Below, piece by piece: positions 23,177-32,463 of a stretch of DNA of 64,000 nucleotides; position 1 is the stretch's first letter; each line of letters opens with the position of its first letter. This stretch comes from Salegentibacter tibetensis (GTDB lineage: Bacteria > Bacteroidota > Bacteroidia > Flavobacteriales > Flavobacteriaceae): NCBI RefSeq assembly GCF_020164485.1, contig NZ_JAIQZA010000002.1:62001-126000 (forward strand), in the 5' to 3' direction. The position numbers and the translations under genes were made by a program. The notes under the pieces are model-generated. The model had not been told where the DNA came from. It did no database searches and saw nothing but the letters and a program-made list of their open reading frames with translations.

Positions 23177-26100
23177 TAGAAACAGTGAAAAAAGAAACAG
23201 ATCAGGAGGAATTTTCTACCCCTAATAAAAAACAAAAAGAGGTGAGACCTCTGAAATTATCAGGCCTTGAGCCACTAATAATTACTCCCGACAGTAATTT
23301 TGTAAATGTAGGGGAGCGTACCAATGTGGCCGGTTCCAAAAAATTTCTTCGGTTAATTAAAGAAGAGAAATTTGAAGAAGCCCTTGAAGTTGCCAGGGAC
23401 CAGGTAGATGGTGGGGCGCAGATTATTGACATCAATATGGACGATGGCCTTATTGAAGGTAAAGAGGCTATGGTGAAGTTCCTAAACCTAATTGTAGCCG
23501 AACCCGATATTGCCCGTGTGCCTATTATGATAGACAGTTCTAAATGGGAGATTATTGAAGCCGGTTTGCAGGTGGTCCAGGGAAAATGTGTGGTGAATTC
23601 CATTAGCCTTAAAGAAGGTGAAGCAGAATTTATTGAGCACGCCACCAAAATAAAGCGCTACGGGGCAGCGGTAATTGTAATGGCTTTTGATGAAGTGGGG
23701 CAGGCCGATAATTATGAACGCCGAATTGAAATCGCAAAACGATCTTATGATATTCTGGTCAATAAAGTGAAATTTCCGCCCGAGGACATCATTTTTGACC
23801 TGAATATTTTCCCGGTGGGAACCGGGATGGACGAGCATAAACGCAATGCTATAGATTTTATTGAGGGAACACGTTGGGTAAAAGAAAACCTTCCACATTG
23901 CAGTATAAGCGGCGGAGTGAGCAATGTTTCGTTTTCCTTCCGCGGAAATAATCCGGTACGGGAAGCCATGCATTCGGTGTTTTTGTATTACGCTATTAAA
24001 GCCGGAATGAATATCGGGATTGTAAATCCTGCACTTCTTGAAGTTTATGATAATATTCCAAAAGATCTTTTAGAACATGTTGAAGACGTAATCCTGGACA
24101 GGAGGGAAGATGCCACCGAGCGCCTGCTTGAATTTGCCGAAACAGTGGTAGGTTCAAAACGAGAAAGTAGAGTAGATCTTTCGTGGAGGGAAAAACCCTT
24201 GCAGGATAGGGTTACCCACGCACTGGTAAAGGGAATCGATGCTTTTATTTTAGAGGATATAGAACAGGCCCGCCAGGAAGCCGATCAACCTATTGAGGTC
24301 ATCGAAGGTCATTTGATGATAGGAATGAACGTGGTTGGTGATCTATTTGGAAGCGGAAAGATGTTTCTTCCACAGGTAGTGAAATCGGCGCGGGTAATGA
24401 AGAAAGCGGTAGCTTATCTTTTACCTTATATAGAAGCTGCAAAAAAAGCCCCCCAGCCTCCAAAAGGGGAGGATTATTGGGAAAAGGCTGAACCGGAACT
24501 CTTCGTTTCAATGAAGGAATTTGCCAAAAAACATCGCTATAATAATATTAGTGAAGCCGAAACCATTTTGGGTGATGTTTTAGATACAGGGGACTTAAAG
24601 GATTATGAGTTTAAGAAACAGCATATAATAGGAAGTTATATAGCCGATTTTGTGTGTCTTAAAGAAAAGCTTGTCGTAGAAATTGATGGCTTGATCCATC
24701 AATTGCCCGAAGATAAAACAACTAACGAAGAAAGAACAGCCTGGCTAAAAGAGCACGAGTTCAGAATTATTAGGTTTAAGGGCGATGATATACATTCTGA
24801 TCTGGACAGCGTTGTAAATAAAATTTCCAGAATGCTTAAAAAGGCGCCACCATCGAGTGCTGGAGGGGCTGGAAAAGTTTTAATGGCCACCGTTAAGGGA
24901 GATGTTCATGACATTGGGAAGAATATTGTGAGCGTGGTATTGAGTTGCAATAATTATGAAATTATAGACCTGGGCGTTATGGTGCCTTCAGAAAAAATTA
25001 TAGCAACAGCCAAAGCAGAAGGTGTTGATGCTATTGGGCTAAGCGGTTTGATCACACCTTCTTTAGACGAGATGGTTTTCCTGGCCAAAGAGATGGAACG
25101 GCAAAATTTTGACGTGCCTTTGTTAATTGGAGGCGCCACTACTTCAAAAGCGCATACAGCGGTTAAAATAGATCCGCAATATAAAAATGCGGTTGCCCAC
25201 GTAAACGATGCTTCCCGTGCAGTTACCGTAATTGGTGATTTATTGCGGGAAGATACTCGTATAAAATATATGAGCGATCTTAAAGCCGAATATGATAAAT
25301 TCAGGCTTAATTTTAAGAAAAGGAGTAAGGTGAAATCCTTTTTACCTATAGAAGAAGCAAGAAAAAACAAGTATTCAATTGAGTGGGAAACCACTCAAAT
25401 CACTAAGCCAAATAAGCCGGGAATTCAGCAGATTGATGATTTCGATTTAAAAGAACTTGAAGCTTTTATAGACTGGAGTCCGTTTTTTAGAAGCTGGGAT
25501 TTGCACGGCCGGTACCCCGATATTTTAAAAGATAAAGTAGTAGGGGAACAGGCAACTTCTTTATTTGCAGATGCTAAAGTTTTGCTGAAAAGAATTCTTG
25601 ATGAGAAATTATTAAAAGCAAAAGCGGTGTACGGATTGTTTCCGGCAACTACCATAAACGATGATGACATCGAGGTTTCTTATGAAGAGGATTCAGAAGG
25701 AAAAACGATGCTTTTCAGAACCCTTCGGCAGCAATTAAAAAAGCACGGAGGAAAACCAAACTTTGCGCTTTCCGACTTTATTGCGCCAAAGGAAACGGGA
25801 ATTCAGGATTATATCGGTTGTTTTTGTGTGACAACAGGTTTTGGAACTGCAGAGCTCGCCGCGAAATTTGAAGAAGACCACGACGATTATAATTCGATAA
25901 TGATAAAAGCCCTGGCCGATCGTCTTGCGGAAGCTTTTGCAGAATATTTACATAAAAAGATAAGACGCGAAGATTGGGGTTATGCTCCCGAAGAGAATTT
26001 AAGCAACGAAGAATTAATTAAGGAAACCTATAAGGGAATTCGCCCCGCACCGGGTTATCCGGCCTGTCCAGATCATTTGGAGAAACTAAGTATTTGGGAG

Positions 26101-26316
26101 GTTTTAAAGGTAAAAGAGCGAATTGGCGTAGAGCTTACCGAAAGTCTGGCGATGTGGCCGGCCGCAAGTGTAAGTGGTTATTATTTTGCCAATCCTGAAG
26201 CGCGTTATTTTGGCCTTGGTAAAATTAAAGACGACCAGGTAAAAGATTTTGCCGAGAGAAAGGGAATTCCGTTGAAGAAAGCTGAAAAATGGCTTAACCC
26301 GAATATCGCAGATTAA
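23173..26316 (+). CDS. metH: B12-dependent methionine synthase, folate/B12/activation modules, interrupted in frame by a DUF559 domain
   Basis: A 1047-residue protein; about 900 is usual for this split half. Order: pterin-binding barrel (about 35-300, [16 protein letters not shown]); four-helix cap to about residue 425; a foreign 141-residue segment (426-566); the B12-binding Rossmann domain with GDVHDIGK (axial His H579); and the SAM-binding activation domain with [12 protein letters not shown] (957-968). Homologues run from the cap (..PYIEA.K) almost straight into GK..(M/L)[11 protein letters not shown], so removing 426-566 restores a normal protein. All catalytic motifs on both sides are intact, which suggests the enzyme tolerates the insertion in this surface linker. 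metF follows 78 bp downstream. Confidence 0.95.
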   Translation: MIETVKKETDQEEFSTPNKKQKEVRPLKLSGLEPLIITPDSNFVNVGERTNVAGSKKFLRLIKEEKFEEALEVARDQVDGGAQIIDINMDDGLIEGKEAMVKFLNLIVAEPDIARVPIMIDSSKWEIIEAGLQVVQGKCVVNSISLKEGEAEFIEHATKIKRYGAAVIVMAFDEVGQADNYERRIEIAKRSYDILVNKVKFPPEDIIFDLNIFPVGTGMDEHKRNAIDFIEGTRWVKENLPHCSISGGVSNVSFSFRGNNPVREAMHSVFLYYAIKAGMNIGIVNPALLEVYDNIPKDLLEHVEDVILDRREDATERLLEFAETVVGSKRESRVDLSWREKPLQDRVTHALVKGIDAFILEDIEQARQEADQPIEVIEGHLMIGMNVVGDLFGSGKMFLPQVVKSARVMKKAVAYLLPYIEAAKKAPQPPKGEDYWEKAEPELFVSMKEFAKKHRYNNISEAETILGDVLDTGDLKDYEFKKQHIIGSYIADFVCLKEKLVVEIDGLIHQLPEDKTTNEERTAWLKEHEFRIIRFKGDDIHSDLDSVVNKISRMLKKAPPSSAGGAGKVLMATVKGDVHDIGKNIVSVVLSCNNYEIIDLGVMVPSEKIIATAKAEGVDAIGLSGLITPSLDEMVFLAKEMERQNFDVPLLIGGATTSKAHTAVKIDPQYKNAVAHVNDASRAVTVIGDLLREDTRIKYMSDLKAEYDKFRLNFKKRSKVKSFLPIEEARKNKYSIEWETTQITKPNKPGIQQIDDFDLKELEAFIDWSPFFRSWDLHGRYPDILKDKVVGEQATSLFADAKVLLKRILDEKLLKAKAVYGLFPATTINDDDIEVSYEEDSEGKTMLFRTLRQQLKKHGGKPNFALSDFIAPKETGIQDYIGCFCVTTGFGTAELAAKFEEDHDDYNSIMIKALADRLAEAFAEYLHKKIRREDWGYAPEENLSNEELIKETYKGIRPAPGYPACPDHLEKLSIWEVLKVKERIGVELTESLAMWPAASVSGYYFANPEARYFGLGKIKDDQVKDFAERKGIPLKKAEKWLNPNIAD
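24447..24870 (+). mobile_element. DUF559 endonuclease-like element inserted in frame in metH
   Basis: About 424 bp with imperfect terminal inverted repeats: left agccccccagcctcc, right (reverse complement) agcccctccagcactc. It encodes residues 426-566 of the host protein. [13 protein letters not shown] and the E-rich helix lead into [15 protein letters not shown] and [11 protein letters not shown], then [18 protein letters not shown]. This is a complete DUF559 (Vsr-like PD-(D/E)xK superfamily) domain with D492, E503, D505 and H509 in the expected order. Stand-alone DUF559 genes in flavobacteria are often flanked by similar C/G-rich palindromes. There are no intein splicing residues at the edges. 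Confidence 0.85.
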
Positions 26317-26394
26317 ACATAATGAATAGCAAGGTAGATTGTAAAAATGTAGAATGAAAGTACAGTTTACAATATACATTTTACATAAGATTAA

Positions 26395-27351
26395 ATGAAA
26401 GTAACAGAACATATAAAACAAGCTAAAGGAGAAACATTATTCTCTTTTGAAATCGTTCCACCACAAAAAGGAAGGAATATTCAGGATCTCTATAATAATA
26501 TAGATCCCCTAATGGAGTTTAATCCGCCGTTTATAGATGTGACTACCTCTCGGGAAGAACACGTTTATATTAAAAAAGCGGACGGTTTACTGGAAAGAAA
26601 GATAACCCGTATGCGCCCCGGAACGGTTGGAATTTGTGCAGCAATAAAGCAAAAATATAATGTAGATACTATTCCACATGTACTTTGTGGCGGTTTTACC
26701 CGGGAGGAAACTGAGTATTTACTGGTAGACTGTCATTACCTGGGTATTGAAAATGTAATGGCACTTCGCGGGGATGCTATGAAACACCAACGCTATTTTG
26801 AACCTACTCATGGTGGAAACTGTTTTGCCAGTGAGCTGGTAACACAAATTAAAGATTTGGGAGAAGGAAAATACCTAAACGAAGTTATTGAATCTGATAA
26901 TAACGCCGATTTTTGTATTGGTGTGGCCGGTTATCCCGAGAAACACCTGGAATCACCGTCTTTACAAACCGACTTAAAAAGGCTTAAGGAAAAAATAGAT
27001 GCAGGCGCAGATTATGTGGTAACACAAATGTTTTTTAATAATAAAGCTTATTTTAATTTTGTAGACCTGGCAAGGGCAGCAGGAATCACTGTTCCCATAA
27101 TTCCCGGTATAAAACCAATAGCCGTTAAAAGACACCTGCAACTGTTGCCACAGGTATTCAGCATAGATTTGCCTGAAGAATTGATAAAAAATGTGGAAGC
27201 CTGTAAAAACAATACCGAAGTTAGGAAAGTTGGTATTGAATGGGCTATAGAACAATCTAAAGAACTGAAAGACGCCGGAGTTCCTGTTTTGCATTATTAT
27301 TCAATGGGAAAAAGTACTAATGTTCAGAAAATTGCGGAGGCGGTTTTTTAA
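26395..27351 (+). CDS. metF: Methylenetetrahydrofolate reductase
   Basis: A 318-residue FAD enzyme supplying 5-methyl-THF to the methionine synthase encoded just upstream. The start MKVTEHIKQAKGETLFSFEI has the catalytic Glu in the FEI..P segment. LRGDAMKHQ, ADFCIGVAGYPEKH and VTQMFFNNKAYF are family hallmarks. The 78-bp gap after metH contains no terminator, so it is probably in the same SAM-I-controlled operon. Confidence 0.95.
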   Translation: MKVTEHIKQAKGETLFSFEIVPPQKGRNIQDLYNNIDPLMEFNPPFIDVTTSREEHVYIKKADGLLERKITRMRPGTVGICAAIKQKYNVDTIPHVLCGGFTREETEYLLVDCHYLGIENVMALRGDAMKHQRYFEPTHGGNCFASELVTQIKDLGEGKYLNEVIESDNNADFCIGVAGYPEKHLESPSLQTDLKRLKEKIDAGADYVVTQMFFNNKAYFNFVDLARAAGITVPIIPGIKPIAVKRHLQLLPQVFSIDLPEELIKNVEACKNNTEVRKVGIEWAIEQSKELKDAGVPVLHYYSMGKSTNVQKIAEAVF

Positions 27352-27375
27352 AATATTAGGCTACATTTGCGGATA

Positions 27376-28476
27376 ATGAAGAAAATTACCGCCCTTATTT
27401 TTCTTTTTATCCTCGATAGTATATCGGCCCAGGAACCCGGGAAGAATTATTATTCTTTTGATGCCAGTTATTTCTACGGAACCATTGCCGAGCATAGTCC
27501 CGATATTGCCCATTTAATTACCGGACATCCTACGGGGCTTATCCTTGGTTTTAATAAAAAAAGTTTCGGATTTGAAGATTGGGAAAAACGCTACAACTAT
27601 CCCGATGTGGGAGTTTCCCTTACCTATCAGGATCTGAAAAATCCTGATTTGGGCGAGAATTACGGACTTTACTCGCATATGAATTTCTACCTGTTCAAAC
27701 GCAATTTAATGTTTAGAATAGGACAGGGGCTTGCTTATGCTTCCAATCCATATCATCCCGATAATAATTTTAAAAATAACGCCTACGGTTCGCGCTTGCT
27801 TAGTTCTACCTACCTGATGGCGAATTATAAAAAAGAGAATATTTTTGAAGGTTTGGGCATGCAGGCAGGCTTATCATTAATTCACTATTCCAATGCCGAT
27901 TTCACTTCTCCAAATTCCAGCACCAATACTGTTACTTTTAACCTGGGAGTGAATTATGTGCTGGATCATCAAAACCAGCCAAATTATATTCCTAAAGGAC
28001 CTAAAGAAAAATATACAGAGCCAGTTCATCTAAATTTTGCTTTACGGAGCGGGGTAAACACCATGGGAATTATCGGGTCTAAACAATACCCGTTTTTGAC
28101 TTTTTCAGCTTACGCCGATAAGGTGCTGAATCATAAAAGTACTCTCCAGGCAGGAACAGAGCTTTTCCTTTCAAAAGCAATGGAAGAACGTATTTATTAC
28201 CAGTCCGTAGCCTTTCCTTCCGGAAATACTACCGGCGATGAAGATTCAAAACGCGTTGGAATTTTTGTTGGACATCAGTTAAATTTCAATAAATTATCGG
28301 TGATCACCCACCTGGGATATTATGCCTATTTTCCTTATGAGCATTTTGTAGATCAGTTATATAACCGGGTTGGTTTACAAAGAAAAATTACCGAGAATCT
28401 TTGGGCTTCGCTCACCGTGCGATCCCATTATGCCAATGCTGAAGCTGTAGAACTTTCAATAGGATATCGATTATGA
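27376..28476 (+). CDS. PagL-like lipid A deacylase/acyloxyacyl hydrolase
   Basis: A protein of about 366 residues with a signal peptide ending near ISAQ. ATG 27376 (MKKITALIFLF) was preferred to TTG 27367. The middle part has the outer-membrane beta-barrel pattern of alternating hydrophobic residues, and LSLIHYSNADF contains the His-x-Ser-Asn signature of the PagL active site. The second half (after about 200) adds a further barrel-like region, which makes it longer than classical PagL. It probably trims lipid A acyl chains in the outer membrane. Confidence 0.78.
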   Translation: MKKITALIFLFILDSISAQEPGKNYYSFDASYFYGTIAEHSPDIAHLITGHPTGLILGFNKKSFGFEDWEKRYNYPDVGVSLTYQDLKNPDLGENYGLYSHMNFYLFKRNLMFRIGQGLAYASNPYHPDNNFKNNAYGSRLLSSTYLMANYKKENIFEGLGMQAGLSLIHYSNADFTSPNSSTNTVTFNLGVNYVLDHQNQPNYIPKGPKEKYTEPVHLNFALRSGVNTMGIIGSKQYPFLTFSAYADKVLNHKSTLQAGTELFLSKAMEERIYYQSVAFPSGNTTGDEDSKRVGIFVGHQLNFNKLSVITHLGYYAYFPYEHFVDQLYNRVGLQRKITENLWASLTVRSHYANAEAVELSIGYRL

Positions 28477-29228
28477 AAAAAGGAATTTTATGCATAGCGA
28501 TATTGATTTTTATCTTTTTGGGATGTGATTATGAAGAAGCGCCCACTTGTATAAAAACTTCCGGGGAAATTATTTCTGAAGAATTTATTGTTGATGCTTT
28601 TGAAGAGATTATGGTCTATGAGCGTGTTAAGCTCTTTATTGAACAGGGCGATGAATATAAAGTTAAGATTGAAACCGGAGAAAATCTTAGGGAAAATGTT
28701 TTTGTTGAAGTAGTTGATAACCGACTAGAACTCAGGAATGAAAATTCCTGCAACCTTTTTCGGGATTATGAGGTCACCAGGATTTTTGTGACCACACCTA
28801 CCTTAAACTGGTTGCAAAACAGCAGCGGAAGTGCTATAGAAAGTATTGGTGCGCTTAATTTCCCAAAACTTTGGTTGCGATCTTTTAATCAGGAACGCGA
28901 CCCGAAGATTCACACCAATGGCGATTTTATTCTTGACCTGGAGGTTGAAAATCTAAGAATTACCAACGATAATATTTCCAATTATTTCCTCACCGGAAAT
29001 GCCGAAAATGTAAACCTGTTTTTTGCCAATGGAGACGGAAGGCTGGAAGCAGGAGATTTTATCGTGCAGCATTACGATATTCTGCACCGCGGAACCAATA
29101 AATTAATCATCAATCCGCAGCAATCTTTAAGAGGGGATATTTTTGGGTTCGGAGATATTATTTCCAAAAACCGCCCACCCGAAGTAGATATAGAAGAACA
29201 CTACACCGGCCGACTTATTTTTGAGTAA
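28473..29228 (+). CDS. DUF2807 (head GIN domain) lipoprotein
   Basis: A 251-residue lipoprotein whose signal peptide ends in IFLGC (C18). EEFIVDAFEEIMVYERVKLFI and repeating short beta strands (LQNSSGSAIESIG, EVENLRITNDNIS, VQHYDILHRGTN) fit the DUF2807 beta-helix domain. It is envelope-located, of unknown role. It overlaps the PagL-like gene by 4 bp, so the two are co-translated and may act together on the cell surface. Confidence 0.8.
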   Translation: MKKGILCIAILIFIFLGCDYEEAPTCIKTSGEIISEEFIVDAFEEIMVYERVKLFIEQGDEYKVKIETGENLRENVFVEVVDNRLELRNENSCNLFRDYEVTRIFVTTPTLNWLQNSSGSAIESIGALNFPKLWLRSFNQERDPKIHTNGDFILDLEVENLRITNDNISNYFLTGNAENVNLFFANGDGRLEAGDFIVQHYDILHRGTNKLIINPQQSLRGDIFGFGDIISKNRPPEVDIEEHYTGRLIFE

Positions 29229-30129
29229 GTTCAGCAAATAAACTTTCCAGGTTCCTGGTTTTTTGATTTAGCTGAAGTGTCTTTAATCCGTTGTCGTGGG
29301 CAAAATCAAAAACTGCCGGGCGCATATCTTCTTTGGTGTCGAAAGTGAGTTCGTAGGCAAATCCGCCTACATTTTTAGCCGCAAGAAGATGTGGTAATTT
29401 CTGAAGGGCAACTTGTTCAACCCGGTAATCGAATTCCACTAAAATCACCTGTTCATTTTCTTCGCGTAATTCCTTTAAATGCTTATCGGCAACAACTTTT
29501 CCTTTATTGATAATAATCACCCGGTCGCAAATAGCTTCCACTTCCTGCATAATATGAGTAGAAAGAAAAATAGTTTTACCGGATTTTTCTTTCCCTATAT
29601 TCTTAATGAGATTCCTTATCTCCACCAATTGGTTTGGGTCCAGCCCAGTGGTAGGTTCGTCTAAAATTAAAACTTCCGGGTCGTGGAGCAGGGCAGTGGC
29701 CAGCCCAACACGTTGGCGATAACCTTTAGAAAGTTGCTCTATTTTTTTATTAGCTTCAGGTTTAAGGCCGGTAAGTTGAATAACTTCTTCTATCCGCGAT
29801 TTATCGGTTTTGTAAATTTTGGCGTTGAATTCTAAATATTCTCGCACATACATTTCAGTATATAGCGGGTTGTGTTCGGGTAAATACCCAATTTGCTGCT
29901 GGATTTTATGTAAATCGTCTTCAAGGGAAATTCCGTTTACTTTAGCTTTTCCTTCAGAAGCAGCTAAATAACCGGTAAGGATTTTCATTAAAGTAGATTT
30001 TCCAGCGCCGTTTGGTCCCAAAAAACCCACAATTTCCCCTTTGTTCAACTTAAAAGAAACAGCATCCAGCGCTTTTTGTTCACCGTAAAATTTAGAAATT
30101 CCTTCAACATAAATAGACATAGCAAGCAT
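29215..30129 (-). CDS. gldA: Gliding motility ABC transporter ATP-binding protein GldA
   Basis: A protein of about 300 residues; the likely true start is [15 protein letters not shown] at 30120, with an upstream in-frame ATG at 30129. Walker A is GPNGAGKST, the signature LSKGYRQRVGLA, and Walker B VLILDEPTTGLDPNQ. The C-terminal MRPAVFDFAHDNGLKTLQLNQ is diagnostic of GldA rather than a generic ABC ATPase. It works with GldF/GldG in gliding and type IX secretion of flavobacteria; those genes are not adjacent. Its 5' end and -7 box are duplicated at 30986-31149. It overlaps the 3' end of the DUF2807 gene. Confidence 0.9.
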   Translation of the reverse strand: MLAMSIYVEGISKFYGEQKALDAVSFKLNKGEIVGFLGPNGAGKSTLMKILTGYLAASEGKAKVNGISLEDDLHKIQQQIGYLPEHNPLYTEMYVREYLEFNAKIYKTDKSRIEEVIQLTGLKPEANKKIEQLSKGYRQRVGLATALLHDPEVLILDEPTTGLDPNQLVEIRNLIKNIGKEKSGKTIFLSTHIMQEVEAICDRVIIINKGKVVADKHLKELREENEQVILVEFDYRVEQVALQKLPHLLAAKNVGGFAYELTFDTKEDMRPAVFDFAHDNGLKTLQLNQKTRNLESLFAELTQK

Positions 30130-30221
30130 TTTTTCAAAAGTAAGAATTATTGTTGTGGAGTCGGGACTGGAAGTTGGAGAATGGGTGTTAATGGTTTTTT
30201 AGCACGTAATACTGATTCTTA

Positions 30222-30680
30222 TCAATTCTCATTATTTAAAGTCAAAAGCTCTTCAATTATATTTTGAGAAATTCGAAAGTCTGTATCTAAAATTTTTTGG
30301 ATAACCGGTTTAACTTTATCAATAAATCCTAGTTGTTTTGCTTTATGAATAATCCCCAGGGTACCTGTGATTTTTAGATTTAGACGATTTGCCAGTTTCC
30401 TTGCTTTTAAATCATCCAATAGCAGTAAAGTGTTTTTTAGTTCTTTCGCCAAAGCTATTGCACTTGCTTCGCCTAAATCTAATTGTAATTCTAAAATTTC
30501 CTGAAATTCTTTATTTGAAACCGGTTGTACTTTAATCCAATTTGGAAGTTCTTCACCAAATTCTTCGGCAATTTCGGGAGTAGTAATAACTTCAGAATAT
30601 ACTTTTTTAAGCAGCTCAAGATGGTTAATCCTGGAAAAAAGAATTAAAATACTGGTATCAGAAATGACTGTTCTAGGCAT
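30222..30680 (-). CDS. DUF3368 PIN-like putative toxin
   Basis: A 152-residue protein beginning RTVISDTSILILFSRI, a PIN-type acidic start. Further conserved acidic residues lie in LDLGEASAIALAKEL and LLLDDLKARKLAN, which together form the typical Mg-binding ribonuclease set, followed by GTLGII. This is the DUF3368 arrangement found as the toxin partner of UPF0175 proteins. It overlaps the antitoxin gene by 8 bp. Confidence 0.85.
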   Translation of the reverse strand: MPRTVISDTSILILFSRINHLELLKKVYSEVITTPEIAEEFGEELPNWIKVQPVSNKEFQEILELQLDLGEASAIALAKELKNTLLLLDDLKARKLANRLNLKITGTLGIIHKAKQLGFIDKVKPVIQKILDTDFRISQNIIEELLTLNNEN

Positions 30681-30900
30681 TGGAAATATCAGAGTGTAAA
30701 TCGGAGATAGAATTACTAAAAATAGAAACCCCGTAGTTGCCTAAAAGTTCTATAAATGTCCTTTTAGAAACACCAGCCATTTTTGCAGCTTGTCCTAAGC
30801 TCAACCTGGAGTCTTCATATAGCTTGGTAGAAAGGATCATGAGAAGATCATAATCTTTCATATCTAAAGAACTTGGTATATCTATTTTTATAGTTCTCAT
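30673..30900 (-). CDS. UPF0175 family antitoxin
   Basis: A 75-residue protein with IDIPSSLDMKDYDLLMILST, then LSLGQAAKMAGVSKRTFIELL, a helix-turn-helix pattern, and a C-terminal GVSIFSNS tail that would cover the toxin. It is the first gene of a two-gene toxin-antitoxin operon. The pair is sandwiched between gldA and a truncated copy of the gldA 5' end. Confidence 0.85.
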   Translation of the reverse strand: MRTIKIDIPSSLDMKDYDLLMILSTKLYEDSRLSLGQAAKMAGVSKRTFIELLGNYGVSIFSNSISDLHSDISNA

Positions 30901-30966
30901 AACTAACTGGTTTTAGGTTAAAGTTACTAAAATGTCTTTAATAATTGATTCTTTCTTTTTAACCTA

Positions 30967-31134
30967 CTTTAAAATATCCATTGGAATTTTCATTAAAGTA
31001 GATTTTCCGGCGCCGTTTGGTCCCAAAAAACCCACAATTTCCCCTTTGTTCAACTTAAATGAAACGGCATCCAGCGCTTTTTGTTCGCCGTAAAATTTAG
31101 AAATTTCTTGAACATGAATAGACATAGCGAGCAT
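30967..31134 (-). pseudogene. Truncated duplicate of the gldA 5' end
   Basis: On the minus strand this 55-codon ORF starts [18 protein letters not shown], retains GPNGAGKST and then runs into unrelated sequence and a stop. The duplicated block 30986-31149 matches 29981-30144 over 164 bp with 8 mismatches and no gaps (about 95% identity). It includes the -7 box TACTTTTG. The break falls in the codons after Walker A, so the product cannot be functional. Confidence 0.9.
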
Positions 31135-31384
31135 TTTTTCAAAAGTAAGGATCTTTATATCGCCGGAAATAGGTCATATTTAGGAATATTCAGTTTCGAA
31201 AAAGCAATCCTGTTGTAGATTTCGGAATTACCGGGTACTTATTTTGAAACTCATTAGAAATATTTCGATGATTCTATAGAAAAAAAATCAAGTCTGCAAA
31301 AAGCTTGAGGAAGCTTAAAAAAACCTAAAAAAGGGTTTTTCATTAAGGAATTATATTCTACTTTAGCCCCGTAACAAAAAAACA

Positions 31385-31462
31385 ATGAATCACTTAATTA
31401 GCTGGAACGCATTCTATTTTTTTTATTTCTATTTCAGAGATAGGAACGGGAATGCTATGTAA
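31385..31462 (+). CDS. Phe/Tyr leader peptide of the pheA operon
   Basis: A 25-codon ORF starting MNHLISWNA, then FYFFYFYF: eight aromatic codons in a row (5 Phe, 3 Tyr). It stops 23 nt before a terminator. cggga (31447-31451) near its end can pair with tcccg (31488-31492) in the terminator's 5' arm, which gives mutually exclusive structures. Shortage of charged tRNA-Phe or tRNA-Tyr would stall ribosomes and let transcription continue into pheA. The ORF, its composition and the terminator are directly visible; the mechanism is inferred from known Phe attenuators. Confidence 0.85.
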   Translation: MNHLISWNAFYFFYFYFRDRNGNAM

Positions 31463-31485
31463 TTAAGTAAAAAATTATATAAAAA

Positions 31486-31514
31486 AGTCCCGATAAAATC
31501 GGGACTTTTTTTTT
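31486..31514 (+). terminator. Attenuator terminator of the pheA operon
   Basis: A 9-bp stem, agtcccgat (31486-31494) with atcgggact (31498-31506), and a 3-nt loop aaa, followed by nine T residues. It lies between the aromatic leader peptide and pheA. Confidence 0.9.
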
Positions 31515-31638
31515 GCTCACTAAGTGAGATTTAATATGTGTGGCCTCAGAGTTTAAATGTTTTGTTTTTTCAACTTAATGTGTGTTGGCTTCACTTCAGA
31601 ATATTAATCTGCTAAGTGGGATTTATTATAAAAAATTA

Positions 31639-32463
31639 ATGGATAAAATTATTGCAATTCAGGGTGTACAGGGTTCATTTCATCATTTGGTGGCCCAGGA
31701 GTATTACCACAATGATGTTGAGGTTTTAGAATGTATGTCTTTTGCCCAACTCACTAAAAGCCTTTTGAAAGGCGAAGCTACCGAAGGTGTGATGGCTATA
31801 GAAAATTCTATTGCCGGGTCTATTTTACCAAATTACGCCCTGATAGATGAAAATAATTTAAAGGTGGTTGGGGAGCATTACATTCCTATTGATATGAATT
31901 TTATGGCGATGCCAGGGCAAAAGATAGAAAACATCAAGAAAGTATATTCGCACCCTATGGCACTTTTGCAGTGCAAGGAATTCTTTAAAAAGCATCCGCA
32001 TATTAAATTGATTGAAGATACCGATACTGCTGAAGTAGCAAGAAGGATTTCAGAAAAAGGAAGTACCAAAGTTGCCGCGGTCGCCAGTAAAGCGGCAGCC
32101 CAGTTATTCGGACTTGAAATTTTGGCCGAAAGCATCCATACCAAGAAAAGCAATGCAACGCGATTTTTAATTATAAGCACCAAAAAGAAGGAGCCAAATG
32201 GCGATAAAATAGATAAGGCTTCTTTAAAATTTGAACTGGAAAGCAAACGCGGCAGCCTGGTTTCGGTTTTAAATATCCTGAGGGATTTTAACCTGGATAT
32301 GACCAAGATACAGAGTATGCCTATTATAGAATTTCCGTGGAAATATTCATTTTTTATCGATGTAATCTTTGACGATTATGCAGAATTTCAAAAAGCGATG
32401 GATATTCTGGAAGTGATGACCGAGCGATTAACAATTTTAGGAACCTACAAAAACAGTTTGTAA
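31639..32463 (+). CDS. pheA: Prephenate dehydratase
   Basis: A 274-residue enzyme converting prephenate to phenylpyruvate. ATG 31639 (MDKIIAIQGVQGSFHHLVAQ) matches the family N terminus; the GTG at 31582 would add 19 unrelated residues. The catalytic region STKVAAVASKAAAQLFGLEI and the triad segment KSNATRFLII precede a C-terminal ACT domain (SLVSVLNILRDFNLDMTKIQS) for Phe feedback. There is no chorismate mutase domain; that activity is fused to the DAHP synthase three genes downstream. Confidence 0.95.
   Translation: MDKIIAIQGVQGSFHHLVAQEYYHNDVEVLECMSFAQLTKSLLKGEATEGVMAIENSIAGSILPNYALIDENNLKVVGEHYIPIDMNFMAMPGQKIENIKKVYSHPMALLQCKEFFKKHPHIKLIEDTDTAEVARRISEKGSTKVAAVASKAAAQLFGLEILAESIHTKKSNATRFLIISTKKKEPNGDKIDKASLKFELESKRGSLVSVLNILRDFNLDMTKIQSMPIIEFPWKYSFFIDVIFDDYAEFQKAMDILEVMTERLTILGTYKNSL

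Noticed and set aside
24447-24870. Intein in methionine synthase
   Set aside because: The junctions are Ala and Gly, with no N-terminal Cys/Ser, no C-terminal His-Asn plus Cys/Ser/Thr, and no splicing blocks. The domain is DUF559, so the segment is expected to remain in the protein.
30986-31149. A second functional ABC transporter gene
   Set aside because: Only the first 49 or so codons of gldA are duplicated and the frame stops soon after Walker A, so it is a remnant.
31582-31638. GTG-initiated extension of pheA
   Set aside because: The family N terminus begins at MDKIIAIQG; the extension has no similarity and no ribosome site.
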